Made by a program: the position numbers and the translations under genes. Shown piece by piece: positions 25,815-33,988 of a stretch of 64,000 nt of DNA. The stretch is from PALSA-505 sp036267135 (GTDB lineage: Bacteria > Actinomycetota > Actinomycetes > Streptosporangiales > Streptosporangiaceae). The stretch's first letter is position 1; each line of letters starts with the position of its first letter. The notes beneath the pieces were generated by a model. It was given only the letters and a program-made list of their open reading frames with translations, had not been told where the DNA came from and did not search any database. The stretch lies in the NCBI GenBank assembly GCA_036267135.1, contig DATAWQ010000132.1, positions 1 through 64,000 of the forward strand, in the 5' to 3' direction.

Positions 25815-26900
25815 TCAAACGCGGGGGAGCCTCGGTGCTGGCCCGGCCGGCTCGTCGGCGGCCGCGACCACCCAGTCCGTCCCGTCGAGCCTGACGTACC
25901 TGGCCGTCCCGTGCGCCTCGGTCCTGGGGGCCAGCCGGGCGCTCACGAACTCGCCGGGCCCCGGGCTCGGCAGCCCGAGGGCGCAGGCCAGGGCCTGGTG
26001 GGCGGCGTAGTCACCGAAGATCACGATGCCCTCGGCCCGCAGTTGGTCGCGCGCCCCGCCGTTCTCCCGCACCCGCTTCATCGGGTCGTCCTGCCTGGCC
26101 ACCGTGGCCACCACGGCCCGGCTGATCCGCCGGCCGTTGGCGCGGCGGAACAGTTCGTTCACCCGCTGCTGACCCCGTGGCCAGCCGAAGACCGCCGCGA
26201 CGTCCCGTTCCGGCAGCCGGAGCAGCGCGTTTTCTGGCAGCGGCGCGTCGAGCGACAGCCATTCGATGGCGCCGCGGCCGCTGTCGTTGAGCGTGCGCTT
26301 GAGGTCACGGTTGCCGGCCTGGCGCAGGTATTCCTCCCTGGCGCGGATCAGCCCGGCCGACCAGCTGCCATCCTCGTCGCTGGCCTGCACCAGGAGCAGC
26401 AGCCTGCCCTCCGCCTCCGGCGGGATCATCCAGCCGCCGCTGCGGTGGGAGAACTTGCAGTCCACCTCGGCGCCGGCCACCGAGTAGTCCAGCGTCGTGC
26501 CGTCGGCCAGCCCGAGCCTGCGCTGGATGCCAATCTCGATCAGCGTGCCCGCGTGCGTCTTCTCGGTCTTGTGCAACTGGTCCCAGCGGTAGCGCCCGGT
26601 GTGCTGGCCGTCCAGCAGCAGGTCAAAGGCGTCCCGGATCGCGGCGGCCAGGCCGGTGCCGTCCGGGTCGGCCGCGCGCAGCGCCACCGCCACCTGGTCA
26701 AGCTCGGGATCCGCGTCCGCATCGGTGGCGCAGGCCGGCCGTGGGGGCGCCTCGAAACCAGGCAGCACTCCCTGCCCCGGGCCATCGGGCTGGCCGGGTT
26801 CCAGCCCGGGGAAGGCGAGCTGGCCGGGGAGTTGCTCCGGCCAGCCGGCCGCCTCCGCGTAGAGGGCGGGGGAGGCGGGCGGGGAGTCCACCGGGGTCAC
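25815..26900 (-). CDS. NaeI-family type II restriction endonuclease, no cognate methyltransferase nearby
   Basis: 361 residues from a GTG at 26900; the open frame continues to 27077 but that extra part is Pro/Arg-rich and has no ribosome-binding site. The segment DGQHTGRYRWDQLHKTEKTH, then GTLIEIG, LDYSVAG, VDCKFS and WMIPPEAEG, follows NaeI throughout. Catalytic residues Glu122, Asp138, Asp147 and Lys149 have spacings of 16, 9 and 2, identical to Glu70/Asp86/Asp95/Lys97 of NaeI. The Leu that aligns with NaeI Leu43 (in LLLDGQ) is kept, so the ligase-like Lys is absent. The C-terminal DNA-binding half is also present (NRDLKRTL, RVNELFRRANGR, ATVARQDDPMKRVR, GGARDQLR). NaeI cuts GCC^GGC and needs two sites. 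No DNA methyltransferase or Vsr gene is in the window. Confidence 0.9.
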   Translation of the reverse strand: MTPVDSPPASPALYAEAAGWPEQLPGQLAFPGLEPGQPDGPGQGVLPGFEAPPRPACATDADADPELDQVAVALRAADPDGTGLAAAIRDAFDLLLDGQHTGRYRWDQLHKTEKTHAGTLIEIGIQRRLGLADGTTLDYSVAGAEVDCKFSHRSGGWMIPPEAEGRLLLLVQASDEDGSWSAGLIRAREEYLRQAGNRDLKRTLNDSGRGAIEWLSLDAPLPENALLRLPERDVAAVFGWPRGQQRVNELFRRANGRRISRAVVATVARQDDPMKRVRENGGARDQLRAEGIVIFGDYAAHQALACALGLPSPGPGEFVSARLAPRTEAHGTARYVRLDGTDWVVAAADEPAGPAPRLPRV

Positions 26901-27229
26901 CCGGAGACTATAGCCCAGCCTGGCCGCCCCGCCCCCTTCCCGCGCCGGCCGGTCCTGTTCCGGCACTCGGGCGGAATCGGGCCATCTCATACTGTAATCT
27001 GCCAGTGGCAGTGTGTAGTCTTCCCGGGTTGGACGGGTCTGGGCTCGCGCTGCGCCTGGAGGACAACGAGCGACCATGCTCGGTGCGACCTGGGAATGAC
27101 GAAAAAGAACCGCTGCTTCGACCCAAGGATGAAGATGGGCCTTCCCGGCCTCGTGACCTTGTCTTGGGCGATGCAGGAGTTCTACTATCCTTCGATGAAT
27201 TTTTCCAGAACAGTGGGAGGCGCCTAAGC
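26901..27229. promoter_or_regulatory. Divergent region; leaderless-type -10 for the NaeI-like gene
   Basis: On the minus strand TATAGT (26907-26912) ends six bases before the GTG at 26900. This is the spacing of leaderless actinobacterial promoters, and there is no ribosome-binding site. A 13-base near-palindrome CTGCCAGTGGCAG lies at 26999-27011, and GCCGGC, the NaeI recognition sequence, at 26944-26949. From 27040 to 27229 the sequence is open in two plus-strand frames, but third-position GC is low, so no gene is called. Confidence 0.55.
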
Positions 27230-28291
27230 ATGCGTCGGTATCTCCTCGCGGCGCTTTGGCCGACGGGTATGGCCGCGATCGCGACCGCAGTGATCGTCGC
27301 CGCGCGCCGCGCCCCGGCCACTCCCGTCCAGCCCGCCCCGGGGGTCCTCGGGGATCAGGACGTGGCCGAGCCCGTTGATCCCACGGATGGCTTCAACGGC
27401 TACTCCGCCACGGCGTCGCACAACGGCACGAGCCCGGCCCACCGGCCCGACGCTTCCCGGCCGGTACCCGCCCCGCCTGGCGCCACCCCATCCGATTCCG
27501 GCCCATCCGATTCCGGCCCATCCGATTCCAGCCCATCCGATTCAGCACTGCCCGACTGGCGGCAAGGCGCGATTCAGCTCGCGGCCATCAGCCTCGCCAC
27601 CGGCGTGCTGTCGTACCGGGTCATGGAACTCATCGGGCGGCCGGTGAACAAGTACGGTCTCAAGATCGACGAGCCGTTCGAGCGCTGGACGGCCAAGTAT
27701 CAGATCCCCTTCTGGGCCAAGGTCATGCTGCGGTTCAACAACGTCGGCAGTTCCTGGACGACCTGGGCGGCGGCCGGTGCCTCCGGCATCTGCCTGGCGA
27801 CCAGCTGGTCGCGGCAGAAGTGGCTGCCGCCGTCCCTGCTCATGTCCGTGATCGTGGTGGACAAGTACACCACCAAGGCCCTGCGCCGCCATTTCCGCAG
27901 GCTCGGGCCGCCGACCAGCCCGCTCGGCACCTACCCGGCCGGCGGCCCGGAGCGGACTGTCCTGTTTACCGCCCTGATCGCCAACATGCTCTGGCGCGAG
28001 TTCAGCGGGACCGAGCGGGGCAAGGTGCTGGCCGTCGGCGGGATCGGCGCCCTCGCTTTCAACATGGCCTACTGCCGCGCGTACCTGAGGAAGCACTGGC
28101 TCACCGACATCACGAGCGGCCTGGTCTACGGCGCCGTAATGTACGCCCCGTTCGCGGTCGCGATCAGGGCGATCGCCGGGCCGCCCGTGCACAAGCCGGC
28201 CGGGCAGCCGCCCGACCTCGGCAGCCGCCTGGCCGACCGCCTTCAGGCCGTCAGTGCGAGCGTCGCCCCGGTCGCGTCGGTGAGACGGTGA
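27230..28291 (+). CDS. PAP2-superfamily membrane protein with altered active site
   Basis: 353 residues, ATG at 27230 with GGGAGG nine bases upstream. An N-terminal membrane helix (YLLAALWPTGMAAIATAVIVAA) is followed by a Pro/Ser linker with 15-bp repeats encoding PSDSG units. Several further helices precede the PAP2 core. Motif 1 is KYTTKALRRHFRR, and motif 3 is CRAYLRKHWLTD (R-x5-H-x3-D). Motif 2, normally PSGH, reads PAGG here, so the general-acid His is absent. It may be a non-catalytic or divergent lipid phosphatase. The end overlaps the convergent PHP gene by 49 bases. Confidence 0.75.
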   Translation: MRRYLLAALWPTGMAAIATAVIVAARRAPATPVQPAPGVLGDQDVAEPVDPTDGFNGYSATASHNGTSPAHRPDASRPVPAPPGATPSDSGPSDSGPSDSSPSDSALPDWRQGAIQLAAISLATGVLSYRVMELIGRPVNKYGLKIDEPFERWTAKYQIPFWAKVMLRFNNVGSSWTTWAAAGASGICLATSWSRQKWLPPSLLMSVIVVDKYTTKALRRHFRRLGPPTSPLGTYPAGGPERTVLFTALIANMLWREFSGTERGKVLAVGGIGALAFNMAYCRAYLRKHWLTDITSGLVYGAVMYAPFAVAIRAIAGPPVHKPAGQPPDLGSRLADRLQAVSASVAPVASVRR

Positions 28292-29463
28292 CTGCCGTCG
28301 TGCGCCGGGAAGCTCGCTAGCGGCCCGGTCACCCGGGCCCGCGGCCCGTCCGGCCCGGTCAGCACCGTTCCCTCCGCGCCCACCGCGATCAGCTCACCGC
28401 CCTGACGCAGCAGCACGGGCCCGTCGCGTCTGGCCGAGACGGCCACCCGTCCGGCCCGCAGTCCCGCCAGCACCGCATCGGGCCCACTGCCCTCGCACTC
28501 GACCCACGTAGTCGGCGTGCCCACCAGGCCGTCCGCCCCGGCCCGGTGAAAGTCGCTGCCACCCACCGGGATCGCGGCGGCGTCCCACGCCCGCCACCAG
28601 GCCAGCGGCGTGGTCCAGTGCGGGTCGAGCCAGCTCCAGTGCCACACCTCGACCAGCGGCGGCCGGTCCCGCATCTGGAGCATCCAGCTCACGTGCCCGG
28701 CGATCGGGTGGTTGACCGACATCAGGCCGCCGCGCCGCCGTGCGTGCGCCAGCCAGTCGTCCGGGCTGGTCCGGAAATCGACCCAGCCCACGTCGCCGAA
28801 CACGTTGGCGTGACCGGTGTCGACGGTGACCTCCTGGCCGGGCAGCAGCGTGATCCCGTACCTGGCCGAAGTCGCGGGCAGCTCGGCATGATGGCTGGTC
28901 GTGTTGTGGTCGGTGACGGCCAGGAAGTCCAGCCCCTGCCCGACCGCCAGGCAGGCAAGCTCGGGCACGGTGAGCGCCCCGTCGGAGTGCACCGTATGGG
29001 CGTGCAGATCACCGGCGAGCCAGCACCTGCCGTCGCTGGCGGGCAGTTCGCGCCTGGCCGGCCGCTCCCCCGGTGAGGGCGGCGGGTCCGGCCGTGGATC
29101 GGCGCGCAGCTTGTCCTCGGTTCGGGCCAGGTGGGCGGTGAGCTCGTACCCGACTCCCGCCAGCGGCACCCGGTAGATGCCGACGATCACCTGCCAGGTG
29201 CCGGGCTCCAGTTCGCCGGGCAGGTAGCCGGGGGTGGCGTCGGCCGCGGAGATGACGAACGACTCGCGTGCCCCTCCGGACCAGCCACGGAACCCATTCG
29301 GCCCGAGACAGCCCAGGTCCAGCGTGGCCTCGGCCCGGTCGTACTCGAGCTCCACCCGCAACCCCCGGCACCCGGCCGGCACCTCCACCGGCAGGTAATG
29401 CCACGCCGAGGCGCACCGGTCCTCCACCGTCCACCGCCCCGCATGCCGCACAACCACCGTCAT
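28243..29463 (-). CDS. CehA/McbA-type PHP-domain metallohydrolase
   Basis: 406 residues, ATG at 29463. Residues 1-130 form a beta-rich domain (WTVEDRCASAWHYLPVEVPAG, GTWQVIVGIYRV). The PHP domain follows with metal-binding motifs GDLHAHTVHSDG, AVTDHNTTSHH, GQEVTVDTGHANVFG, SVNHP and GGSDFHRAG. CehA-type proteins hydrolyse phosphodiesters, carbamates or similar esters; the substrate here cannot be read. No signal peptide is visible. Confidence 0.88.
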   Translation of the reverse strand: MTVVVRHAGRWTVEDRCASAWHYLPVEVPAGCRGLRVELEYDRAEATLDLGCLGPNGFRGWSGGARESFVISAADATPGYLPGELEPGTWQVIVGIYRVPLAGVGYELTAHLARTEDKLRADPRPDPPPSPGERPARRELPASDGRCWLAGDLHAHTVHSDGALTVPELACLAVGQGLDFLAVTDHNTTSHHAELPATSARYGITLLPGQEVTVDTGHANVFGDVGWVDFRTSPDDWLAHARRRGGLMSVNHPIAGHVSWMLQMRDRPPLVEVWHWSWLDPHWTTPLAWWRAWDAAAIPVGGSDFHRAGADGLVGTPTTWVECEGSGPDAVLAGLRAGRVAVSARRDGPVLLRQGGELIAVGAEGTVLTGPDGPRARVTGPLASFPAHDGSHRLTDATGATLALTA

Positions 29464-29521
29464 CCCCCCATCTGATCACGCCCCACCACCCTCCCCGCCC
29501 CCGCCTCACCCGGGCCGGGCT

Positions 29522-29569
29522 CAACGGGAAGGATTTCGGTCGCCGCAGCAACCAAAATCCTTCCCGTTG
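29522..29569. terminator. Long hairpin after the lysozyme-lectin gene
   Basis: The arms 29522-29540 and 29551-29569 (CAACGGGAAGGATTT paired with AAATCCTTCCCGTTG, extended by four bases with one mismatch) enclose a 10-base loop. It lies 14 bases past the stop of the minus-strand gene at 29584. Confidence 0.8.
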
Positions 29570-29583
29570 CCGGACCGGCTACC

Positions 29584-30648
29584 TCAGTTCCACTGCTGCG
29601 ACGCGTCCTTCTGGTTGCAGGCCCACTGGAAGATGGGAGCGCCGTTGCCCTTCGCCGTGCCGTCGGCGTCCAGACAGGTCTTGCTGGTGCCGGCCACGTG
29701 CAGGCCGGCGTCCGCGTTGCCGTTGGTGTTCAGGTCGCCGCTGCCGTACCACCACCACTGCTGGAAGTGATCGCCGGTGTTGCAGGACCATTGGAACACC
29801 GGGTCGGCGTTGCCGATCTTCGCGCCGTCCAGGTCCAGGCAGGTGCCGGTGCCGGCGTTCTTCAGCTCGGGCAGGTGCCCGAGCGAGCCTTCCACGTACC
29901 ACTCCTGGTAGGAGTCGCTGGCGTTGCAGGCCCACTGGAAGATCTTCCCGCCGTTGCCCTTGGAGGAGGAGTCGGCGTCCAGGCAGGTGCCATCGGCCTG
30001 GTTCTTGAGCTGGAACTTGAAGCCGTAGACCGCCTGTTCGGCCAGGCTCAGGTAGCTGGTGTAGGGCCCGGGTGAGCCGCAGGAGCTTGGCCCGTGCGGC
30101 GCGTAGGTGGACCACGCACACCAGTCGTAGCCCTTGTCCGAGATGTTGAACGCCGCGTCCGCGTTGCACTGTGCCTGGTACGCGCAGGTGTTGCTCACGT
30201 TCGGCCAGGCGCAGTTGTCGATCTGCCACAGCCCCCGGTCCACGCAGCCGCCCGGGTTGGTGTACGAGGCGCTGGGGTTACAGGTTGACTCGGCCAGCCC
30301 GATCGACACGGCGACCACGATCACCGGATAGGAGCCGCCGTTGTTCGTGTGGATGTAGTTGTTGTAGGAAAGGCCGGCCTTGGCGGCCACCCGGGCGCAG
30401 ACTTGCGCCTCGCTCAGCGAATCGTCGGGTGCGGGCTTACCGAGGCCGGGGCCGATGGCGGCCGGCTTGACGTGGCTGACGGCCGGCGGGCTCACGGCCG
30501 CGCTGGCCGACCCGGCCTGGGCCATGAGGCCGAAGGTGAGCAGCCCGCCGAGTGCGGGCAGCAGCATGATCCGCCGCACCGTGTGTGGCAGTGACCTGGC
30601 TCGGGCCGCCTCTCGCGTTCGGGTGGCGGGATTGGGGGGCAATCGCAT
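29584..30648 (-). CDS. Secreted lysozyme/transglycosylase-like protein with ricin-type lectin domain
   Basis: 354 residues, ATG at 30648 with AGGAGG eight bases upstream. A signal peptide ends near residue 50 (LLTFGLMAQAGSASA). The catalytic domain at about 75-205 is of lysozyme-like transglycosylase type: AVSIGLAESTCNPSA with a candidate Glu, then RGLWQIDNC, and several Cys pairs. The C-terminal 145 residues form one ricin B beta-trefoil with three similar subdomains (GTCLDADSS, GTCLDLDG, KTCLDADGTA, with QEW/QQW ends). It probably cuts peptidoglycan or a related glycan outside the cell while the lectin holds the substrate. Confidence 0.87.
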   Translation of the reverse strand: MRLPPNPATRTREAARARSLPHTVRRIMLLPALGGLLTFGLMAQAGSASAAVSPPAVSHVKPAAIGPGLGKPAPDDSLSEAQVCARVAAKAGLSYNNYIHTNNGGSYPVIVVAVSIGLAESTCNPSASYTNPGGCVDRGLWQIDNCAWPNVSNTCAYQAQCNADAAFNISDKGYDWCAWSTYAPHGPSSCGSPGPYTSYLSLAEQAVYGFKFQLKNQADGTCLDADSSSKGNGGKIFQWACNASDSYQEWYVEGSLGHLPELKNAGTGTCLDLDGAKIGNADPVFQWSCNTGDHFQQWWWYGSGDLNTNGNADAGLHVAGTSKTCLDADGTAKGNGAPIFQWACNQKDASQQWN

Positions 30649-30825
30649 GTCGCCTACCTCCTGTCTGGGCCGGCCGGCATCGCCAGGTCCGGCGAGTTGC
30701 CCAGAAGGAAGTCCGTTCTCATCTGGGCTGCTCTCAGGTCGAAATGTTTCGCTGCCCAGATAGCGTCGGCGTAGCGTTTGGGTAGCGCCATGCGCCGTGA
30801 GGTTGGTGGGACGATCGCGGGGCCG

Positions 30826-31962
30826 TCAGGCCAGGGTGCGGGCAGTCTTCTCGGCGTCGTGCAGGACGCGCAGGATGTTGCCGCTGGACAGCAGGGCAAG
30901 TTCGGGTTCGGTCCAGCCGCGGTGCAGCAGTTCGGCGAACAGGGCCGGATAACCCGACACGTCCGACAGGCCCTCCGGCAACTGGTCGGTGCCGTCGTAG
31001 TCGCCACCTACCCCGACGTGCTCCACACCGGCCACCGCGCGTACGTGGTCCACGTGGTCGGCGACCTCGGAGATCGTGGCGTTCGGCCGTGGGTGGGTCT
31101 TCGCGCGCTCGGCGGCCACCCGCATCCTGGCCGAGTAGTCCTTGGGGTCCAGACCGCGTTCGCGCATCTCGTCGGCCACGCCGCGATCCCACTGACGGCA
31201 TTCCTCGGAGACGAACGACGGGACAAACGTGACCATGCACACCCCGCCACCCGACGCCATCGCGGCGAGCACGTCATCGGGTACGTTGCGCGGGTGGTCG
31301 CAGACCGCGCGGGCGCTGGAGTGGGAGAAGATGACCGGCCCGCGCGCGGCATCCAGGGCGTCGCGCATGGTCGTGGGCGCGGTGTGGGAAAGATCGACGA
31401 GCATGCCCACGCGCTGCATCTCGGCCACGACTTCGCGGCCGAAGTCGGTCAGGCCGCCCGCGGCCGGCTCGTCGGTGGCCGAGTCGGCCCAGGGCACGTT
31501 GTCGTTGTGGGTGAGCGTCATGTACCGCACGCCGAGCGCGTAGAGCGTGCGCAGCACGCCGAGCGAGGAGCCGATCGAGTGGCCACCCTCGGCGCCCATC
31601 AGCGATGCCACCTTGCCCTCGGCCATGATCCGCTCGACATCGTCTGCCGTCCGCGCCTGCTCCAGCGCGTCCGGGAAGCGGCCGATCAGCCGCCGCGTCA
31701 GATCGATCTGCTCGAGCGTGGTGGCCACCGCGCTGTCGCCCTGCAGGCTGGAGGGCACGAACACCGACCAGAACTGTGCGCCCACCCCGCCGGCCCGCAA
31801 CCGCGGCAGGTCGGTCTGCGTCTCGGTGATCCCGGTGGTCAGCTCGACCCCGTCCAGATCCGAACGCCCCAGCTCACGCAGGGCCCACGGCAGGTCGTTG
31901 TGCCCGTCCAGGATCGGTGATCGGCTCAGCAGTTCGCGCGCGCGCTCCAGTTCGCTACTCAT
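30826..31962 (-). CDS. M19 family membrane-type dipeptidase
   Basis: 378 residues from the ATG at 31962; upstream in-frame starts belong to sequence lacking family similarity. Zinc-site motifs are DGHNDLPW, MGAEGGHSIG, LVDLSHTAP, IFSHSSARAVCDHPRN and GVGGDYDGTDQLP, all in family order. The enzyme cuts dipeptides, including those with D-residues at the second position. It has no signal peptide here. Ribosome-binding site weak. Confidence 0.92.
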   Translation of the reverse strand: MSSELERARELLSRSPILDGHNDLPWALRELGRSDLDGVELTTGITETQTDLPRLRAGGVGAQFWSVFVPSSLQGDSAVATTLEQIDLTRRLIGRFPDALEQARTADDVERIMAEGKVASLMGAEGGHSIGSSLGVLRTLYALGVRYMTLTHNDNVPWADSATDEPAAGGLTDFGREVVAEMQRVGMLVDLSHTAPTTMRDALDAARGPVIFSHSSARAVCDHPRNVPDDVLAAMASGGGVCMVTFVPSFVSEECRQWDRGVADEMRERGLDPKDYSARMRVAAERAKTHPRPNATISEVADHVDHVRAVAGVEHVGVGGDYDGTDQLPEGLSDVSGYPALFAELLHRGWTEPELALLSSGNILRVLHDAEKTARTLA

Positions 31963-32089
31963 CGAGCCAGGATGACAGCAACCGCGAACCGTCGGCCACT
32001 TGATACCTATCCGGCCCTCCGGCCGAACGCCCCGCGGCCGGCAGCACACCTTGTGGGCGTACGACCGGCCGCGGCGAAGCTAGGTCTGG

Positions 32090-32305
32090 TCAGACGTTCT
32101 TAACGTTCGCAACAAAAATCGCCCAGTCCTGGGCGGTGAAAACGATGGGAGTTCCAGCTAGATTCTTGCTGTCCCGCACAGCAACGTGGTGCTCATGAAA
32201 CTCGGCAACTTCGACACAATTTCCAGCGTGGGTGCTCCGAGAGCTTTTTCGCCATGCGGGTGCCAAAGTGTTTTCGTTAACATGAGTAACACTGGATATA
32301 TGCAT
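32090..32305 (-). CDS. DUF397 domain protein
   Basis: 71 residues from the ATG at 32305, which AAGGAGGA precedes; an in-frame ATG six codons earlier overlaps that site. The sequence WRKSSRSTHAGNCVEVAEF, VAVRDSKN, FTAQDWAIFVANVK is the DUF397 signature. In actinomycetes these small proteins are nearly always encoded next to an XRE/DUF5753 regulator, as here (68-base gap). They are thought to act as its partner. The molecular role is not settled. Confidence 0.92.
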   Translation of the reverse strand: MHISSVTHVNENTLAPAWRKSSRSTHAGNCVEVAEFHEHHVAVRDSKNLAGTPIVFTAQDWAIFVANVKNV

Positions 32306-32373
32306 GCATCCTCCTTGATACACGTCTACACCGCCACGGCCGGCAACCGGGCCTTTCCGTGGTGGCTGAGAAT

Positions 32374-33252
32374 CTACTGAGGTGCCCAGAGTTCTCGGGC
32401 GTACTTACTGATCAGTTCGGCCGACTTTCTGTCATCGAGAGACTCTTCCACAAGTCGCTCGAACGTGAGCCGGTATTGGTAGGTGTCGTCTTGGCCCTCG
32501 ACGTAGTAATTACTGGTCAGGCTCTCCGTGGCGACGACATCGTTAAACGACACGTCCTCCGTGCTTGGGAATTGCATATAAACGAACGAACCGGTGCTGA
32601 TCGGATGGAAGGCGTGCAATGGCAGCACTCGCACATCGATCGTGTCCCGTTCCGTGCTCTCCAGCAGGTGATCGAGTTGTTCCCGCATGATGCTGGCGCT
32701 GCCGATGCGCCTGGTCAGGACAGACTCGTCGAGCACGGCGAACAGGTAGAGCGGTGGGTCCCGATCGAGCAGGTTCTGCCGCTCGAGCCGGATGGCGACG
32801 CGCCGCTGGATCTCAGCGGGCGACAGTGTGACCACCGTCTGCCAGGCCTCGTGGATGGATCTCGCGTAGTTCTCCGTCTGGAGCAGGCCGGGCACGATCT
32901 GCGGTTCCCAATTCCAGATGGTCTCGGCCTCGGTCTCGGTGCTGACGTAGGCCGCGAACATCGTGGGCAGGCTGGCGGACTCGCTTTCCAGCCACGACTT
33001 CTTGTAAGTGGTGCGAGTGAGCGCTAGCAGATCGTCCCGCAGTGTCGTGGGCACCTCATACAGGTCGAGCAGGGCCACGACGTCGGTCATCTTGAACCCG
33101 GTGCGGCCGTGCTCCAGCCTGCTGACCTTGGAGGCAGACCAGTTTAGGTTCTCGGCCACCTGATCGCCGGTCATGCCGGAGCGACCGCGCAAGCGACGCA
33201 ACTCCGCGGCGAGGCGGCGGTGGCGGATGGTGAGCCCGTCGAGGTCGGACAC
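32374..33252 (-). CDS. XRE-family regulator with DUF5753 domain
   Basis: About 292 residues from a GTG at 33252 with AGAGGG upstream, giving the usual start MSDLDGLTIRHRRLAAELRRLR; an ATG at 33270 is possible. The helix-turn-helix is SGMTGDQVAENLNWSASKVSRLEHGR. The DUF5753 domain follows (WEPQIVPGLLQTENYARS, RVAIRLERQNLLDRDPP, FAVLDESVLTRRIGS, VRVLPLHA). It is paired with the DUF397 gene downstream. The regulator probably controls its own transcript and the divergent small genes. Confidence 0.92.
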   Translation of the reverse strand: MSDLDGLTIRHRRLAAELRRLRGRSGMTGDQVAENLNWSASKVSRLEHGRTGFKMTDVVALLDLYEVPTTLRDDLLALTRTTYKKSWLESESASLPTMFAAYVSTETEAETIWNWEPQIVPGLLQTENYARSIHEAWQTVVTLSPAEIQRRVAIRLERQNLLDRDPPLYLFAVLDESVLTRRIGSASIMREQLDHLLESTERDTIDVRVLPLHAFHPISTGSFVYMQFPSTEDVSFNDVVATESLTSNYYVEGQDDTYQYRLTFERLVEESLDDRKSAELISKYARELWAPQ

Positions 33253-33486
33253 AGGTCCGGTCCCTCTCATTCTCTTAAGAGTTCCCAAGATCGTCGCGCG
33301 GCAAGCGTAGCGCAAACGCCACAGTGAAGTTCCCGAAAGTTATCAGAAGGAGTCCTGGCAGAACTTCTGATGAAAGTTTCAGATGGGTATACCCAGCTTG
33401 TAACCAGGGGCCTCCGGACCTAGTGGGTCCGGCAGAACAGGAAGACCGGAGGGCTGGCGTAGCGAAGGAAGGAAGGAAGAGGGGTC

Positions 33487-33633
33487 ATGGTGAACATCAC
33501 GGGGGAGTGGCGCTCACCGCGCGCAGCGCTTGGCGGGAAGGCAGTCACCAGTGCCGTCTCGGCAGGCCACCAGCCACCGCCTGGCACCCCAGGCGGCAGG
33601 CGAGGCATCCAGCAACCAAGTCTGGAAACGTAA
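33487..33633 (+). CDS. Small ORF, 48 residues, unknown
   Basis: ATG at 33487 follows a long purine tract (GGAAGGAAGGAAGAGGGG), a very strong ribosome-binding site. The product starts MVNITGEWRSPRAALGGKAV and ends at a TAA whose AAGG forms part of the ribosome-binding site of the next gene at 33646. It has no predicted membrane segment. I do not recognise it; the tight link to the next gene is the main support. Confidence 0.45.
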   Translation: MVNITGEWRSPRAALGGKAVTSAVSAGHQPPPGTPGGRRGIQQPSLET

Positions 33634-33645
33634 GGCGGTGCTCAC

Positions 33646-33915
33646 ATGTCACTGTCACTGCTGATCATCAGTGCGTCGGTCCTCACCGGGATCATCGTGG
33701 GCGGGTGGCTCACGATGATCATCGCCCATGCGGCTATGTCCCGCTCGCAGGAGCACATGGAGAAGAAGGTGCGGTTCTGGCAGGGGGAAGCCCGCTTGGC
33801 CCGCGCGGCCGACGGGTGGCCGGAGTACGAGCGGATCACACCTGACTACTGGCCCGGTGCCCGCACCGACTCGAGGGACAGGTCACATCGCGGCTACGAC
33901 CCGTCCGCCCGCTAA
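33646..33915 (+). CDS. Small single-pass membrane protein, unknown
   Basis: 89 residues; AAGGCGG eight bases upstream. One membrane helix at about 3-30 (SLLIISASVLTGIIVGGWLTMIIAHAA), then a charged cytosolic tail (SQEHMEKKVRFWQGEARLARAADGWPEYERI). It lies on the opposite strand from the XRE regulator and directly after the 48-residue ORF. No family recognised. Confidence 0.7.
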   Translation: MSLSLLIISASVLTGIIVGGWLTMIIAHAAMSRSQEHMEKKVRFWQGEARLARAADGWPEYERITPDYWPGARTDSRDRSHRGYDPSAR

Positions 33916-33966
33916 TTAACCCAGCGGCGCTGATAATCATGGACCCGCGCCAGGTTGGGCCGCGCT

Positions 33967-33988
33967 CGCGCCGGGCACTACCGGCGCG
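33967..33988. terminator. Short hairpin at the end of the CDF gene
   Basis: CGCGCCGG (33967-33974) pairs with CCGGCGCG (33981-33988) over a 6-base loop. It overlaps the CDF stop codon and could serve both convergent units. Confidence 0.45.

Noticed and set aside
27011..27229. N-terminal extension of the PAP2-like gene from a GTG at 27011
   Set aside because: Codon third-position GC is far below that of neighbouring genes, and a good ribosome-binding site precedes the ATG at 27230.
33324..33845. 173-codon plus-strand open frame near the XRE locus
   Set aside because: It overlaps the better supported small ORFs at 33487 and 33646, has no ribosome-binding site and shows no domain.
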